A DNA stretch of 64,000 nucleotides, from NCBI GenBank assembly GCA_900542635.1, contig UQOJ01000002.1, forward strand, positions 16,068 through 80,067, written 5' to 3'. The notes under the pieces are model-generated. The model was given only the letters and a program-made list of their open reading frames with translations, ran no database searches and had not been told where the DNA came from. Within the stretch, counting starts at the first letter, position 1; every line of letters starts with the position of its first letter. The position numbers were made by a program, and so were the translations under genes. Origin of the DNA: an uncultured Collinsella sp. Its GTDB lineage: Bacteria > Actinomycetota > Coriobacteriia > Coriobacteriales > Coriobacteriaceae. This document shows, in pieces, positions 43,250-52,589 of the stretch.

Positions 43250-44161
43250 CTAGAAGCGGTTGCCGCGGAAGCCGCCGCCGTTGCGGCCGCCACGATCGCC
43301 GCCGCGACCGCCGCGGTCGTTACCGCGGTTGCCGCCAAAGCCGCCACGGTTGCCGCCGCGGTCGCCATAGCCACCACGGTTGCCGCCAAAGCCGCCGCGA
43401 CCGCCACGGTCGCCGCCACGGTCACCAAAGCCGCCACGGCCGCCGCGATCGCCACCGCGACCGCCACGGTCACCGCCACGGCCACCGCGATCGCCAAAGC
43501 CGCCGCGACCGCCACGGTCGCCGCCACGGCCACCGCGATCGTCACGACCGCCGCGAGGACCGCGGTCCTCGTCCAGGCCCATGGCGACGAGCGGAGCAAT
43601 GACCTTATCGAGAGCGGCCATCAGCTCGGTGGCCTCCTCGTAAGAAAGCTCGGGCAGGAGCTTCTCCTTCTTGTTGGCAAGCTCGACCAGGCCCTCAGCG
43701 GCATCCTCGGCAGCGAAGACGACGATCTTGCGCATATCGCCCTCGGCGTCGTCGATGCGGCCGACCAGATCGGCAGCCTCGGCCTCGGCCATCAGGCCAT
43801 CGAGCTCACGAAGGCGCATGCCCAGCAGGTCGGACATTTCCTTCTGCTCCATCCTGGGCTTGAGGTCAAGAAGCTTGATGGCGCGCTCGATGTTCGCCAT
43901 GCGCTCGGCCTTGGCCTCCTCCTCCTTGGAAATAGCAAAGCGACGGCTACGCAGCAGGCGGGCGGCCTTCTGCATCTTGTCCATCAGCTCTTCGTCATCG
44001 TAATCAACGGCGGCCTCGACAACCTCGGCCTCCTCCTCGTCGGAAACCTCGTCAGCAGCCTCAACCTCGGCAGCTTCGGTCTCCACGGTCTCGACTGCCT
44101 CAACCTCGGCAGCCATGGTCTCGTTCTCGGTCTCGTTCATGATCTCTTCGTTCTCGGACAT
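43250..44161 (-). CDS. Protein with acidic N-terminus, helical core and RGG-repeat tail
   Basis: A 303-residue protein in three parts: a Glu/Val/Ala-rich acidic N-terminus (1-55), a helical core (about 60-195) that resembles a winged-helix arrangement (LLRSRRFAISKEEEAKAERMANIERAIKLLDLKPRMEQKEMSDLLGMRLRELDGLMAEAEAADLVGRI), and a tail of about 100 residues made almost wholly of RGG, GGDRGG and GGFGDRGG repeats. RGG tails bind RNA and drive condensate formation. The DNA encoding the tail is internally repetitive. AAGGAG lies 5 bases before the ATG. Function is unknown; RNA binding is inference. Confidence 0.72.
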   Translation of the reverse strand: MSENEEIMNETENETMAAEVEAVETVETEAAEVEAADEVSDEEEAEVVEAAVDYDDEELMDKMQKAARLLRSRRFAISKEEEAKAERMANIERAIKLLDLKPRMEQKEMSDLLGMRLRELDGLMAEAEAADLVGRIDDAEGDMRKIVVFAAEDAAEGLVELANKKEKLLPELSYEEATELMAALDKVIAPLVAMGLDEDRGPRGGRDDRGGRGGDRGGRGGFGDRGGRGGDRGGRGGDRGGRGGFGDRGGDRGGRGGFGGNRGGYGDRGGNRGGFGGNRGNDRGGRGGDRGGRNGGGFRGNRF

Positions 44162-44313
44162 GAGACTCCTTCTTGGCCCTCTCGGGCATCATCGCCCCAT
44201 TCGCGGGGCCCGTCGCGCACTCTTTGCGCTTTAAACATTCATGCCTCTCGGCAAAACGTCCATTAGTTTATGGTGTCGTCATCTAATCTAGCTGCAGAAT
44301 CTATGTGCACACA

Positions 44314-45729
44314 TTAATGCGACATGTGCGACTCGCGACGAGCGTACACCAGCGACGCCACGAACCCGACCACGGCAATCACAGCCGCCACGCGCACGGC
44401 AGTTGCAAATCCAATCGCCTGGGCAACGTCGGTCGCAGCGCCAGCCGCGCCGGCAGTCGCGGCAGAACTCGAGAGCAGACCGATAAACAGCGACGGGCCA
44501 AACGATGCGGCAATCATATTCCACGTGTTAAGCAATGCCGTTCCGTGAGGATGTTCAGCGGCGGGTAGCGTCTCCAAGCCGGCCGTTTGCGAGGGGCTCA
44601 GCACCAAACCGACTCCGGCATACACCACAACGGTCAGCGCCACGACGACGCCGATATTCATGCTTGCCGCCGTCATCGAGATTGCAATCTGCCCCACGGC
44701 AATCAGGGCAAAGCCGACCGGCAGCAGCGGCCATGCGCCGCGAGCATCCATCACGCGTCCGCCCACAATCGAGGTCACGGCGTTGCAGGCAATTGCCGGC
44801 AAAATGAGCAGGCCCGCAACAAGTGCGGTCATGCCGTATGCGCCCTCAAAATAGAGCGGCAACAAAACGCTCATCGAGAACGTCGTCATCATCGACACCA
44901 CCACAAGCAGGCACGCGGGCCAAAAACGAACGCTCACCATGGGACGCACGTTAAGCACCGGATGCTCGAGCTTGAGCTGGCGGGCCGCAAACAGGCCGAG
45001 CAGCACAATGGCAGCGAAGAGCGTCACGATGCCGGCAATCAGATTGGTCGAGAACTCGCCTACGGAATACACAAAAGCCGTAATACCGGCGGCGAGCAAA
45101 ACTACCGACAGAATATCGAGCGTGGTATTCGAGCGCTCTCCGACATTCTGAACAAGCTTTACGCCCGCCGCAGCGACCACAATGCCGCCCACCAGCGGCA
45201 CTACGAACACCGCCCTCCAGCCAAACAACGTGCACATAAGACCACTGATCACGGGCCCAAACGCCGGCCCCAGCGTAATGCAGGCACCACCCAGGCTCAG
45301 ATACAGACCGAGCTTCTCGCGCGGGGCGCAAGACAGCACCACGTTCATCATGAGCGGGAACAAGATGCCCGATCCCGCAGCCTGCAAAATACGACTTGGC
45401 AGCAAAACGCTAAACGACGGAGCGACCAGGCACAGGACTTCGCCGGCGACCATGCATCCGCATGCGAAAAACAGCAGTTTACGCGTCGAGAAACGGCCGG
45501 ACAGGAAGGCCATGATGGCCGTAAAGATCGACGTCACGATCATGTAGCCCGAGACGAGCCACTGTGCCGTGGTGGCACTCACCGAAAAGGCTGCCATAAT
45601 GTCGTGCAACGCCACGTTAATGATGTTCTCGTTAAACGCGGCAACAAAGGCTGCAATATACATTACGACGAGAATCGCCGCAGTGGCCGATGGCGTTACT
45701 TGAACTTGTTGCTGAGATTTGCTCCCCAT
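44314..45729 (-). CDS. MFS multidrug transporter (DHA2, 14-TM type)
   Basis: A 471-residue transporter with about 14 hydrophobic segments. FNENIINVALHDIMAAFSVSATTAQWLVSGYMIVTSIFTAIMAFLSGRFSTRKLLF contains the family A and C motifs (LxxRFGRRxxL-like), and GGACITLGPAFGPVISGLM is the DHA2 motif C. It probably exports lipophilic compounds by proton antiport. The ATG at 45729 has AGGAAGG upstream; the frame is open to 45873 without a good start. No local TetR or MarR regulator is evident. Confidence 0.87.
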   Translation of the reverse strand: MGSKSQQQVQVTPSATAAILVVMYIAAFVAAFNENIINVALHDIMAAFSVSATTAQWLVSGYMIVTSIFTAIMAFLSGRFSTRKLLFFACGCMVAGEVLCLVAPSFSVLLPSRILQAAGSGILFPLMMNVVLSCAPREKLGLYLSLGGACITLGPAFGPVISGLMCTLFGWRAVFVVPLVGGIVVAAAGVKLVQNVGERSNTTLDILSVVLLAAGITAFVYSVGEFSTNLIAGIVTLFAAIVLLGLFAARQLKLEHPVLNVRPMVSVRFWPACLLVVVSMMTTFSMSVLLPLYFEGAYGMTALVAGLLILPAIACNAVTSIVGGRVMDARGAWPLLPVGFALIAVGQIAISMTAASMNIGVVVALTVVVYAGVGLVLSPSQTAGLETLPAAEHPHGTALLNTWNMIAASFGPSLFIGLLSSSAATAGAAGAATDVAQAIGFATAVRVAAVIAVVGFVASLVYARRESHMSH

Positions 45730-45933
45730 GCATTTCCTTCCTCTTGGAACGACAGTCGCATCGCCCCAGAGGAACAGTCCAGGGCGAAAATGAGCCCTAG
45801 ACTTACGCCAGACGCCGTACACGACGAATCTGGCAACATGGTCCAACGTCGAAAGATTGTAACGCGGACGCACAGCTTTCCTTCCGCGCTATTATTAAAA
45901 GTCCACGAAAGCATAAGACATGAGGAGCCCGCC

Positions 45934-46344
45934 ATGATTAAACCCATCATGAAATCCGAGTTCTTTTTGCGTCTGCCTTCCGAAGACGCGGGACCCGACG
46001 ATGCCGCAACCGGGCAGGATCTCCTGGATACACTCCACGAGCATGAGCGCGAGTGCGTGGGCCTCGCCGCCAACATGATCGGCGTGCGCAAACGCATCAT
46101 CTGCGTAAAGGACGGCAACAGGACACTCCTGATGTACAACCCTCAAATTCTTGAGCAGGTCAATGCCTATCAGACGAGCGAAGGATGCCTCTCGCTGATC
46201 GGCGAGCGTCCCTGTACCCGCTATCGTCGCATTAAGGTGGAGTATTTGGACGAGAACTTCGTTCACCGCATCAAAAACTTCTCGGGCTACACCGCCGAAA
46301 TCATCCAGCACGAAATCGACCACTGCAACGGCGTCGTGGTTTAG
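45934..46344 (+). CDS. Peptide deformylase-like protein with altered motif I
   Basis: A 136-residue member of the peptide deformylase fold. Motif I is GLAANMIG (43-50), motif II EGCLS (83-87) and motif III HEIDH (126-130), so the metal ligands (Cys, two His) and the catalytic Glu are present, but the usual motif I Gln is Met. It is shorter than canonical Def (about 165). It may deformylate, or have another metallohydrolase role. GAGGAG lies before the ATG at 45934. It lies upstream of a LysR gene on the same strand. A second member of the fold is at 59872. Confidence 0.75.
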   Translation: MIKPIMKSEFFLRLPSEDAGPDDAATGQDLLDTLHEHERECVGLAANMIGVRKRIICVKDGNRTLLMYNPQILEQVNAYQTSEGCLSLIGERPCTRYRRIKVEYLDENFVHRIKNFSGYTAEIIQHEIDHCNGVVV

Positions 46345-46380
46345 GCCACCCGCCAAAATGAGGGTACCGGAGGCCTCCCT

Positions 46381-47304
46381 ATGGATATCAGCCGCTTTGG
46401 CGAATTCGCCATCTTAGCGCAGTCACGCACGTTTCTTGATGCGGCGGAACTGCTTTTCATGTCGCAATCAACCCTCTCCAAGCACATCATGGCAATGGAG
46501 CACGAACTCGGCTGCAAGCTCATCGATCGAAGCCAGCGCCACGTAACACTCACCGCGCAAGGTGAAGCGCTCCTCCCCTATGCGCAAAAAATTGCGACGC
46601 TTCAGCACCGCTATCTTGCCGCCATTCAAATAGGCGCAGGTGAGCCGCTCGAGCACCTCACCGTAGGTTCTATCCCCATTATGGCCCCTTATGGGATCAC
46701 GGACGCCGTCATCGATTTTCAGCAGGCGAACCCCTCATATTCTGTTGAGCTCATCGAGGGCGAGGGCGACACACTCAAGCGTATGCTCCTGCACGAGGAC
46801 ATTGACCTGGCCTTCATCCGTGACAGTGGCGCCATCGAGCCGGAGTTCAAAAAGATTCCCTTTACGACTGACCGGCTCGTGGCCGTCCTTCCGCTCGACC
46901 ATCCGCTCGCCGAACGTGACACCGTCGAGATAGACGACCTTATCGACGAGAATTTCCTCATGCTTCCCCAAGGCTCGTTCGTAAGCGAGCTCGTCCTTTC
47001 CCTTTGTCGCGAAGCTGGATTTGGCCCACGCGTTACGTTCACCGGCAAACGAGCCGAGAACATCATCTCTCTTGTCGCACGCGGCGCCGGCGTCTCATTC
47101 CTCATGCGCAAGCCGGCGGAATCGCTTGCCAGCGGAAAGGTAGCCCTGGTGCCGCTTGAGCCCGCGACGACCTCCGAGGTCAGGCTCTACCTCAAGCGGA
47201 ACGCCGCGCACTCGCAGGCGGTCGTCTCGTTCATCGGCTTCCTCCCCTACCGTCAGCTCCTGCAGGGCGACCGTGCGTCTTCCACCGCGGCACGACCGTC
47301 ATAA
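46381..47304 (+). CDS. LysR-family transcriptional regulator
   Basis: A 307-residue LysR protein. The N-terminal winged helix (FAILAQSRTFLDAAELLFMSQSTLSKHIMAMEHELGCKLIDRSQRHVTLTAQG) is followed by a periplasmic-binding-like effector domain (LTVGSIPIMAPYGITDAVIDFQQANPSYSVELIEGEGDTLKRML; LPLDHPLAE; RGAGVSFLM). The effector is unknown. It follows the deformylase-like gene by 36 bases with ACCGGAGG upstream, and converges on the PTS operon, from which a shared terminator hairpin separates it. Confidence 0.9.
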   Translation: MDISRFGEFAILAQSRTFLDAAELLFMSQSTLSKHIMAMEHELGCKLIDRSQRHVTLTAQGEALLPYAQKIATLQHRYLAAIQIGAGEPLEHLTVGSIPIMAPYGITDAVIDFQQANPSYSVELIEGEGDTLKRMLLHEDIDLAFIRDSGAIEPEFKKIPFTTDRLVAVLPLDHPLAERDTVEIDDLIDENFLMLPQGSFVSELVLSLCREAGFGPRVTFTGKRAENIISLVARGAGVSFLMRKPAESLASGKVALVPLEPATTSEVRLYLKRNAAHSQAVVSFIGFLPYRQLLQGDRASSTAARPS

Positions 47305-47366
47305 TCCCCGCTGCTCCACAACCGCAGACTTGTGTCCGCAAACACGCTGGCAGCGGCACGAAACAC

Positions 47367-47410
47367 AAATATGCCTCGGGCGGCACGTCGCCGTCCGAGG
47401 CATATTTAGT
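47367..47410. terminator. Bidirectional terminator between LysR and the PTS operon
   Basis: AAATATGCCTCGG (47367-47379) and CCGAGGCATATTT (47395-47407) form a perfect 13-bp stem; both flanks are T-rich on their respective strands (TTTAGTT; TTTGTGTTT). Confidence 0.75.
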
Positions 47411-47427
47411 TAAAGTGCGCAGACAGA

Positions 47428-48870
47428 CTAGTCCACCGAGATGTTGAGCGCCTTACCGCCCTCGTCCTTCCTGGTACCGATCGCCATAGCGGCGACAAGA
47501 GCCAGAACGAAAGCGACCACACCGGAGATGACAAGGCCGATAAAGCCCGTGTCGATGCCGGCAGGGTTAATAAAGCTCGGGAAACCGAGCGGGCCGGAGG
47601 CACCGAAGGCATAGAGTTTGGCACCCATGAGGCCGGCAATGGCGCCGCCTACACCAGCGGAAATAAAGGTTGCCCACATAAGACGCTTACGCGGCAGCAA
47701 GATGGCGTAAAGCGCAGGCTCGTTGACACCGAAAATCGAAGAGACAAGGGCGGGAATGTTGACGGCAGCATTTTCCTCGGAGTCCTTGGTTCGGATGACC
47801 ATGCCAAGCACAGCACCGGCGATGGCACAACCGCCTGCATACACGAGCGGGTTAATGAGGTCATAGCCGTAGGTTGCGACATCGAGAAACCACAGCGGGA
47901 TGATACCCCAGTGCAGGCCGAACATGACGAGCAGGCTCCAGAACGTGCCGATGACAAAGCCGGCGAGGGCGGGCTGGACGTTGATGAGCATCAGAATGAT
48001 CTGGGCAACGATGTTGGAGAGGACCGTCATGACCGGACCGACCACAAGCAGGCCAAGGATGCCGCAAATGAGGAGCGTTAGGATGTTGGAGAAGAACGAG
48101 CTCACAAGCGCGAGCAGCGCGTTAGAAAGGGCCTTGTGCACCTTGGAGGCAATCCAGACGATAAAGATCGCAGGCAGAATCGTCGATGAGTAATTCTGCA
48201 TGATCAGCGGGATGCCAAAAATATCACCGTAGACATTGGACTCGAAGACCGTGCCGGCGCCGAGCGTGTAGAGCGGATCTCCGCCCATAAGGGCAACGAG
48301 CGTCGGGTAGACGAGGATACCGCCGAGCGCCATTCCCATAACGGGCTTAAGTCCGAACTTCTTGGCCGACGTCCAGCCAATGATTAGCGGAAAGTAATAG
48401 AAGACCGAATCTCCGATTGCCGAGAGCGTCACATACGTATTGCTGTCCTTGGCAAGCCAACCGGCAACCGTGCAGAGCGCGAGCATCGACTTGATAAAGC
48501 CACCGGCCATAAGCACGCCAAGAACCGGTTGCAGAATCTCGGAGATGATGGCAAGCAAACGCGAGAATGGATCGCCCTTTTTGACGTCGTCGCCTTCATC
48601 GATATCGAGTGCGGGTTTGGAGTCGAACCCGCCAATCTGAACAAGGTCGTTGTAGACGGCCTCGACAGTGGCACCAATCACGACCTGATACTGTCCGCCG
48701 GCCTGGATGACGTCAACGACGCCCTTCGTCGCCTTAAGCTCATTGGTCTGGGCGAGCGATTCATCCTTGAGGCGGAAGCGGAGACGCGTAATGCAGTGGC
48801 TCACGTCTAACACATTGTCTCGACCACCGACCTTTGTGATGATTTCATCGCAAAGCTTCTGATATTTCAT
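47428..48870 (-). CDS. PTS EIIBC permease, beta-glucoside/sucrose/trehalose class
   Basis: A 480-residue phosphotransferase permease. The EIIB domain occupies residues 1-85 with the phospho-Cys26 in DVSHCITRLRFRLKD; the EIIC domain follows, with ISEILQPVLGVLMAGGFIKSMLALC, LPAIFIVWIASKVHKAL and a G-rich FGLHWGIIPLWF loop. No EIIA is fused or adjacent, so it must be supplied elsewhere. AGGAGAATTCC precedes the ATG at 48870. It is the last gene of an operon with two ceramidase-like proteins and an amidohydrolase, suggesting uptake of a sugar conjugate. The frame extending to 49029 has no ribosome site. Confidence 0.87.
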   Translation of the reverse strand: MKYQKLCDEIITKVGGRDNVLDVSHCITRLRFRLKDESLAQTNELKATKGVVDVIQAGGQYQVVIGATVEAVYNDLVQIGGFDSKPALDIDEGDDVKKGDPFSRLLAIISEILQPVLGVLMAGGFIKSMLALCTVAGWLAKDSNTYVTLSAIGDSVFYYFPLIIGWTSAKKFGLKPVMGMALGGILVYPTLVALMGGDPLYTLGAGTVFESNVYGDIFGIPLIMQNYSSTILPAIFIVWIASKVHKALSNALLALVSSFFSNILTLLICGILGLLVVGPVMTVLSNIVAQIILMLINVQPALAGFVIGTFWSLLVMFGLHWGIIPLWFLDVATYGYDLINPLVYAGGCAIAGAVLGMVIRTKDSEENAAVNIPALVSSIFGVNEPALYAILLPRKRLMWATFISAGVGGAIAGLMGAKLYAFGASGPLGFPSFINPAGIDTGFIGLVISGVVAFVLALVAAMAIGTRKDEGGKALNISVD

Positions 48871-49062
48871 GGAATTCTCCTTTTCTGAGCGGGGTATAGC
48901 ATCGATTTCATGCCTCCGTAGTCGACGTGGGAGGGCAAGGAACCCGCTTCCCCCTTTGAAATCCGCGGACGCACGTACGCCCGGGATGGGGAACGGCAGA
49001 GAAGATGGAAGATGCCGATCACATGGCAATGAGCCTCATTGGCCCATATCACGCAATCAGGC

Positions 49063-50181
49063 CTACAGACGCGAATCTGCTGCGCCGAGAAGTCTCGTCG
49101 TCTGGCAGAACTTGTCACACAGACGTTCCGGTTCGCCCTGGGGAATCTGAGTACGCTCGGTCTCAAAGGAGAGGCCGTACTCGCGTGCCGGAAGGAAATA
49201 CTCAAAATAGCCGTTGGTGTAACCGCAGACTATTCCCTCGACCGGACATTCGCGCTTCATGCGAATGCCCAGGTCGCTGCCGAGTTCACTCGGGAACACA
49301 AAGAGATGCAGGCCGCCCAGACTGATGACGGCGCACTTAAGCGTGAGTGAAAAGTCGTCATGGGCAACGGTGTGATAGAACGTCTGAGGCTCGATGCGGT
49401 CAAGAACGACCTCGCAATCGAGCTTGATCTGGGAAATCGCCTCGGCAAGACCGGTCGAAACACGCTCAACCTCGGGAATGCCGCGTCCCTGTCGAAAATT
49501 GCGGTCGCTACAGTCGCCAGCAGCACCGACGACCATGGCCGGATAGTAACCAAGACTCTGAGCGAGCTTTTTGCCGGTAAGACCGGCGAGTTCGCTCGTG
49601 AGCTCCGTGCAGTCGGGTCCGACGCAAGCGGAATGCACCGCCCAGTTCACAAAGCCCGCAAATGGCTTGCCTTCGGTATCGAAGAACGATACGACAATGA
49701 CCTCATTGTCGGCGAGTTCACCTGGGATGATGCGGTTGTCGTAGAAACCGGTGATGACCTGCTTGCCCAAGCGACAAATCGCGGGCTGTGCGTTGGCACG
49801 GCACTCCTCAAAGCATTGGCAAATGGTATCGAGGAACCAGCGGTAGTAGTTCTCGTCGAATTTTCCCGTCCACCAGCTGCGGTGGTAAGCGACGATTGAA
49901 GTATGGTCGTGCGTCGCCGAGAGCAGGACGCAATCACGGTCAATGCCGTAGCGCTCGGCGAGCATTGTCTTGACCTCCTCGGCCATGCTTTCCTCGAACT
50001 CGAGGACATCGGCATTAATGAGAAACACTTCACGTTCGCCTTGCTGGAAGAGGATGGCGTTGGCGAAGACGTCGTCATGGACGCCCGTCGCAGGTTCAAG
50101 ACGGTTGGGAAGATTGCGGTAGCCAATCAGGTAGATGTCGCCCTGTGGGGTGATTTTGCGGCGCGCGTGTCCAATGTTCAT
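49063..50181 (-). CDS. Neutral/alkaline ceramidase-like hydrolase (short form)
   Basis: A 372-residue protein resembling the N-terminal domain of neutral/alkaline non-lysosomal ceramidase: MNIGHARRKITP start, VFLINADVLEFEESMAEEVKTMLAERYGIDRDCVLLSATHDHTS (His motif), FVNWAVHSACVGPDCTELTSELAGLTGKKLAQ, and VVGAAGDCSDRNFRQGRG. It lacks a signal peptide and the C-terminal domain, so it is cytosolic and smaller than true ceramidases (about 650). It probably cleaves an amide in an imported compound; the substrate is unknown. GAGAACGTGC-type spacing upstream is weak. It sits between the PTS gene and a second homologue. Confidence 0.72.
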   Translation of the reverse strand: MNIGHARRKITPQGDIYLIGYRNLPNRLEPATGVHDDVFANAILFQQGEREVFLINADVLEFEESMAEEVKTMLAERYGIDRDCVLLSATHDHTSIVAYHRSWWTGKFDENYYRWFLDTICQCFEECRANAQPAICRLGKQVITGFYDNRIIPGELADNEVIVVSFFDTEGKPFAGFVNWAVHSACVGPDCTELTSELAGLTGKKLAQSLGYYPAMVVGAAGDCSDRNFRQGRGIPEVERVSTGLAEAISQIKLDCEVVLDRIEPQTFYHTVAHDDFSLTLKCAVISLGGLHLFVFPSELGSDLGIRMKRECPVEGIVCGYTNGYFEYFLPAREYGLSFETERTQIPQGEPERLCDKFCQTTRLLGAADSRL

Positions 50182-50199
50182 GCACGTTCTCCTTCTGTG

Positions 50200-51447
50200 T
50201 CACGCCGCATTCAAGGCGGCAATGATGATTTCGACGAGGCGCTCATGGGATCCGGCGGCAAAACCGGAGTTCATGGCCTCATAGGTGATCTTTTCGTACG
50301 CGTCGGGAGCCGGTAGGTACTTCTGTCCGCCGTTGACGAGCGTGGCAAAGAACACAGAGCCGGACCGAGCGGCGCGCACAGTGGCGCCGAATGCACTCGA
50401 GACCTCGGGTTGTACGCCGACAAGCTCGACGTTTCCCAGCCGGAGCAGATAGACCCTCGTGCGCTGCTCGCCAGCGGCATGAAACTCATACGTTCGGTGC
50501 GGGGCCAAAGAGTGAAAATCGGCGCGTGTCTGAGCGGGCAGGAGAACGTCGACCGTGCGGGCATCGATGCCGGTAGCGTCATCCTCACGCGCCATGCGAG
50601 CGGCCTCGATTAAAGCATCGCCCAAGGCCTGCCCCTGCTGGTGCAGCATGCGGTATCCGTCCTCATGGGCATCGACCGTCTGCTTAACGCCGGCCGCATC
50701 GAACATGACGTTCATGGCGTGCTCCGCCGGACCTTGGTCGCCCGCGGCCCCTGGCAGCAACAGGGCAACGCCGCCCAGCTCGCGCTCGAGTGACATGGCG
50801 GCAAAACCAAAGAGGTCTCCGCTCGCCATGCGCCTCCCCTCGGAGTCGCGCGACCCGTCGAGCACGGAGGACTGAACGTCCGCCGTCGCGAGCACGGCAA
50901 CATACTCGCCCCCGGCATCCCTTATGGCGAGTACGGGCATCGTGTGGTCGGCAAACCCCCTGGGATTCGAGCCCAACCACCAGCCGGCAGGCGTCTCAAT
51001 GTCGCGATTAACGTTCACGGGGCATTCGCCCTCCACAGTGGCGAGAGTGACGGAGCGAATGCCCGCAACAGCGCGCTCGACAGCCGTGCGGGCGGCAGCG
51101 ACGAGCGCTGCGCGATAGCGCTCGTTGCGATTGCGGGCAGCATCGTCGGCAAGATGCCCGGGAGTGCGGACGTGAGGCATGGAAAACGTGTGGGTAGGAA
51201 CCACCCAAGAATAAGCACCGCTGCAATTGGCGGCATCCTCAACAACCTCACGCAGATCGGCGAGTAGAGCCGGAGCGATCGAGGTGACCTCAAGCGAAAG
51301 GACGCAGGCACGTCGCCCCGTCCCCTCGATGATAAGGGCACGGGCGAAGACCTCATGACGGAGTTCGTCGAAACCGTCGAACGGCAACACGTCCCCAAGA
51401 TCGATGGCCACACGAGCGGCCCCAGCCCTCATCTCTCCTTCGTCCAT
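50200..51447 (-). CDS. Second ceramidase-like hydrolase
   Basis: A roughly 415-residue protein of the same broad fold as its neighbour. It has the GAARVAIDLGD start, VLSLEVTSIAPALLADLREVVEDA, WVVPTHTFSMPH (in place of the ATHDHTS motif), LLLPGAAGDQGPAEHAMNVMFDA and VQPEVSSAFGATVRA. The metal-site motif differs from the first homologue, so the two probably act on different substrates or form a heteromer. I place the start at ATG 51447, with AGAGGGGA about 10 bases upstream; the longer frame to 51579 would overlap the amidohydrolase gene. No signal peptide is seen. Confidence 0.68.
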   Translation of the reverse strand: MDEGEMRAGAARVAIDLGDVLPFDGFDELRHEVFARALIIEGTGRRACVLSLEVTSIAPALLADLREVVEDAANCSGAYSWVVPTHTFSMPHVRTPGHLADDAARNRNERYRAALVAAARTAVERAVAGIRSVTLATVEGECPVNVNRDIETPAGWWLGSNPRGFADHTMPVLAIRDAGGEYVAVLATADVQSSVLDGSRDSEGRRMASGDLFGFAAMSLERELGGVALLLPGAAGDQGPAEHAMNVMFDAAGVKQTVDAHEDGYRMLHQQGQALGDALIEAARMAREDDATGIDARTVDVLLPAQTRADFHSLAPHRTYEFHAAGEQRTRVYLLRLGNVELVGVQPEVSSAFGATVRAARSGSVFFATLVNGGQKYLPAPDAYEKITYEAMNSGFAAGSHERLVEIIIAALNAA

Positions 51448-51473
51448 GGCAGATACTCCCCTCTGATTGCCGC

Positions 51474-52508
51474 TCACTCGACACCGTACAGTTGCTGCGC
51501 CGTACCGCCAAGCACAAGGTCGCTGTCTGTATCGCTCAGATTTGCAGCGCGAACGCAGGCGACACCCTCGGTGAGCCACTCGCGTTTAACGGGATAGCTC
51601 GTGCCAAAAACAATATGGTCTGCACCCAGCACGTCAACCGCGCAGGCAAGGAGTGTCTTGCCCCAAGGCTGAGCATGGGACATGTCGAAATAGATGTTGT
51701 TCTCGAGGCGCCTGGAAACGGTCTCGGTATCGACCTGAAAACGGCCAGAAGCATCAGGGCGCTTGGGACCATGAGGCAGCAGCATCTCCTTGAACGCAAA
51801 GTATGCGCCGCCGAGCATGGAGTGGACCATCTTGATATTGGGGTAGCGCTCAAAGAAATCGCCAAAGATCTCTCGGCCGATCGCCGTAGTTTGGTCGACG
51901 CAGCGGCCATAAGAGCGGCGAAGGTTGTCGTACGCGAGAAGCGATTCGTTCTCGACCGGCACGGGAACATGGTGCACGTAAACGGTGACATGGCGTTCGT
52001 TCAGATGCTCGAAAAAGCTCGAGAAGACCTGGTCGTCGAGATAGCGCTTGCCGTAGTGAGCGCAGAGCTGCACACCCGCAAAACCATCGTCGAGCCTGCG
52101 GTCGAGCTCCTCCAAATTCGCTTTGGTGCCAAAGGGCGGCACGGCGACAAGCGGAATCAGACGGCCACTTGACGCCTTCGCGTCAGCAGCCATACCGTCG
52201 TTGAAACGCCGGCACATCTCGAGCGACATCCACTCGTGACAGCCGGGGAGCTTGAGGATCGCCTTGTCGACCCCCGCCTCATCCATATCGGCCAAGCGCT
52301 TCTCGAGGGTGTAGTCGCCCTCAATGTAGTTAAGACCCGGAGAACCGGCGGGCATCTCGATCACGATCTGTCGTTTGCCGGCGGAATTCATGGTCAGATA
52401 GCCTTCGGTGTCATAGGCGCGGGGTACCTCGGCCAAAAACTGTTCGCAGAGCGTCTCGTCATGAAAGATGCGCTCGTCGAACCAGTAGGAATTTGCATCG
52501 ATAATCAT
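51474..52508 (-). CDS. Amidohydrolase-2 family protein
   Basis: A 344-residue TIM-barrel metal-dependent hydrolase. MIIDANSYWFDERIF begins the first strand, with the usual HxH replaced by DANSYW; GFAGVQLCAHYGKRYLDD, VTVYVHHVPVP, NIKMVHSMLGGAYF and ADHIVFGTSYPVKREW carry the remaining sites (His in MVHS, Asp/Ser-type in GTSYP). It resembles ACMSD/hydratase-like decarboxylases and hydrolases. It is the first gene of the operon with the ceramidase-like pair and the PTS permease, and follows a TATTCC/GGAATA palindrome. Confidence 0.78.
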   Translation of the reverse strand: MIIDANSYWFDERIFHDETLCEQFLAEVPRAYDTEGYLTMNSAGKRQIVIEMPAGSPGLNYIEGDYTLEKRLADMDEAGVDKAILKLPGCHEWMSLEMCRRFNDGMAADAKASSGRLIPLVAVPPFGTKANLEELDRRLDDGFAGVQLCAHYGKRYLDDQVFSSFFEHLNERHVTVYVHHVPVPVENESLLAYDNLRRSYGRCVDQTTAIGREIFGDFFERYPNIKMVHSMLGGAYFAFKEMLLPHGPKRPDASGRFQVDTETVSRRLENNIYFDMSHAQPWGKTLLACAVDVLGADHIVFGTSYPVKREWLTEGVACVRAANLSDTDSDLVLGGTAQQLYGVE

Positions 52509-52589
52509 TGGTTGGAACCGCCTTTCATCTTGTTGAAAACATTCTAGAAAAGCAGGTACCCGGACATCAATTCCAGCTTAAGCCAACTG

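Noticed and set aside
43260..43560. Dense short DNA repeats that might be a CRISPR array or minisatellite
   Set aside because: The repeats are in frame and encode the RGG tail; there are no unique spacers of constant length.
44587..45933. Long plus-strand frame leading into the deformylase-like gene
   Set aside because: It is antisense to the MFS transporter; the real gene begins at 45934 with a good ribosome site.
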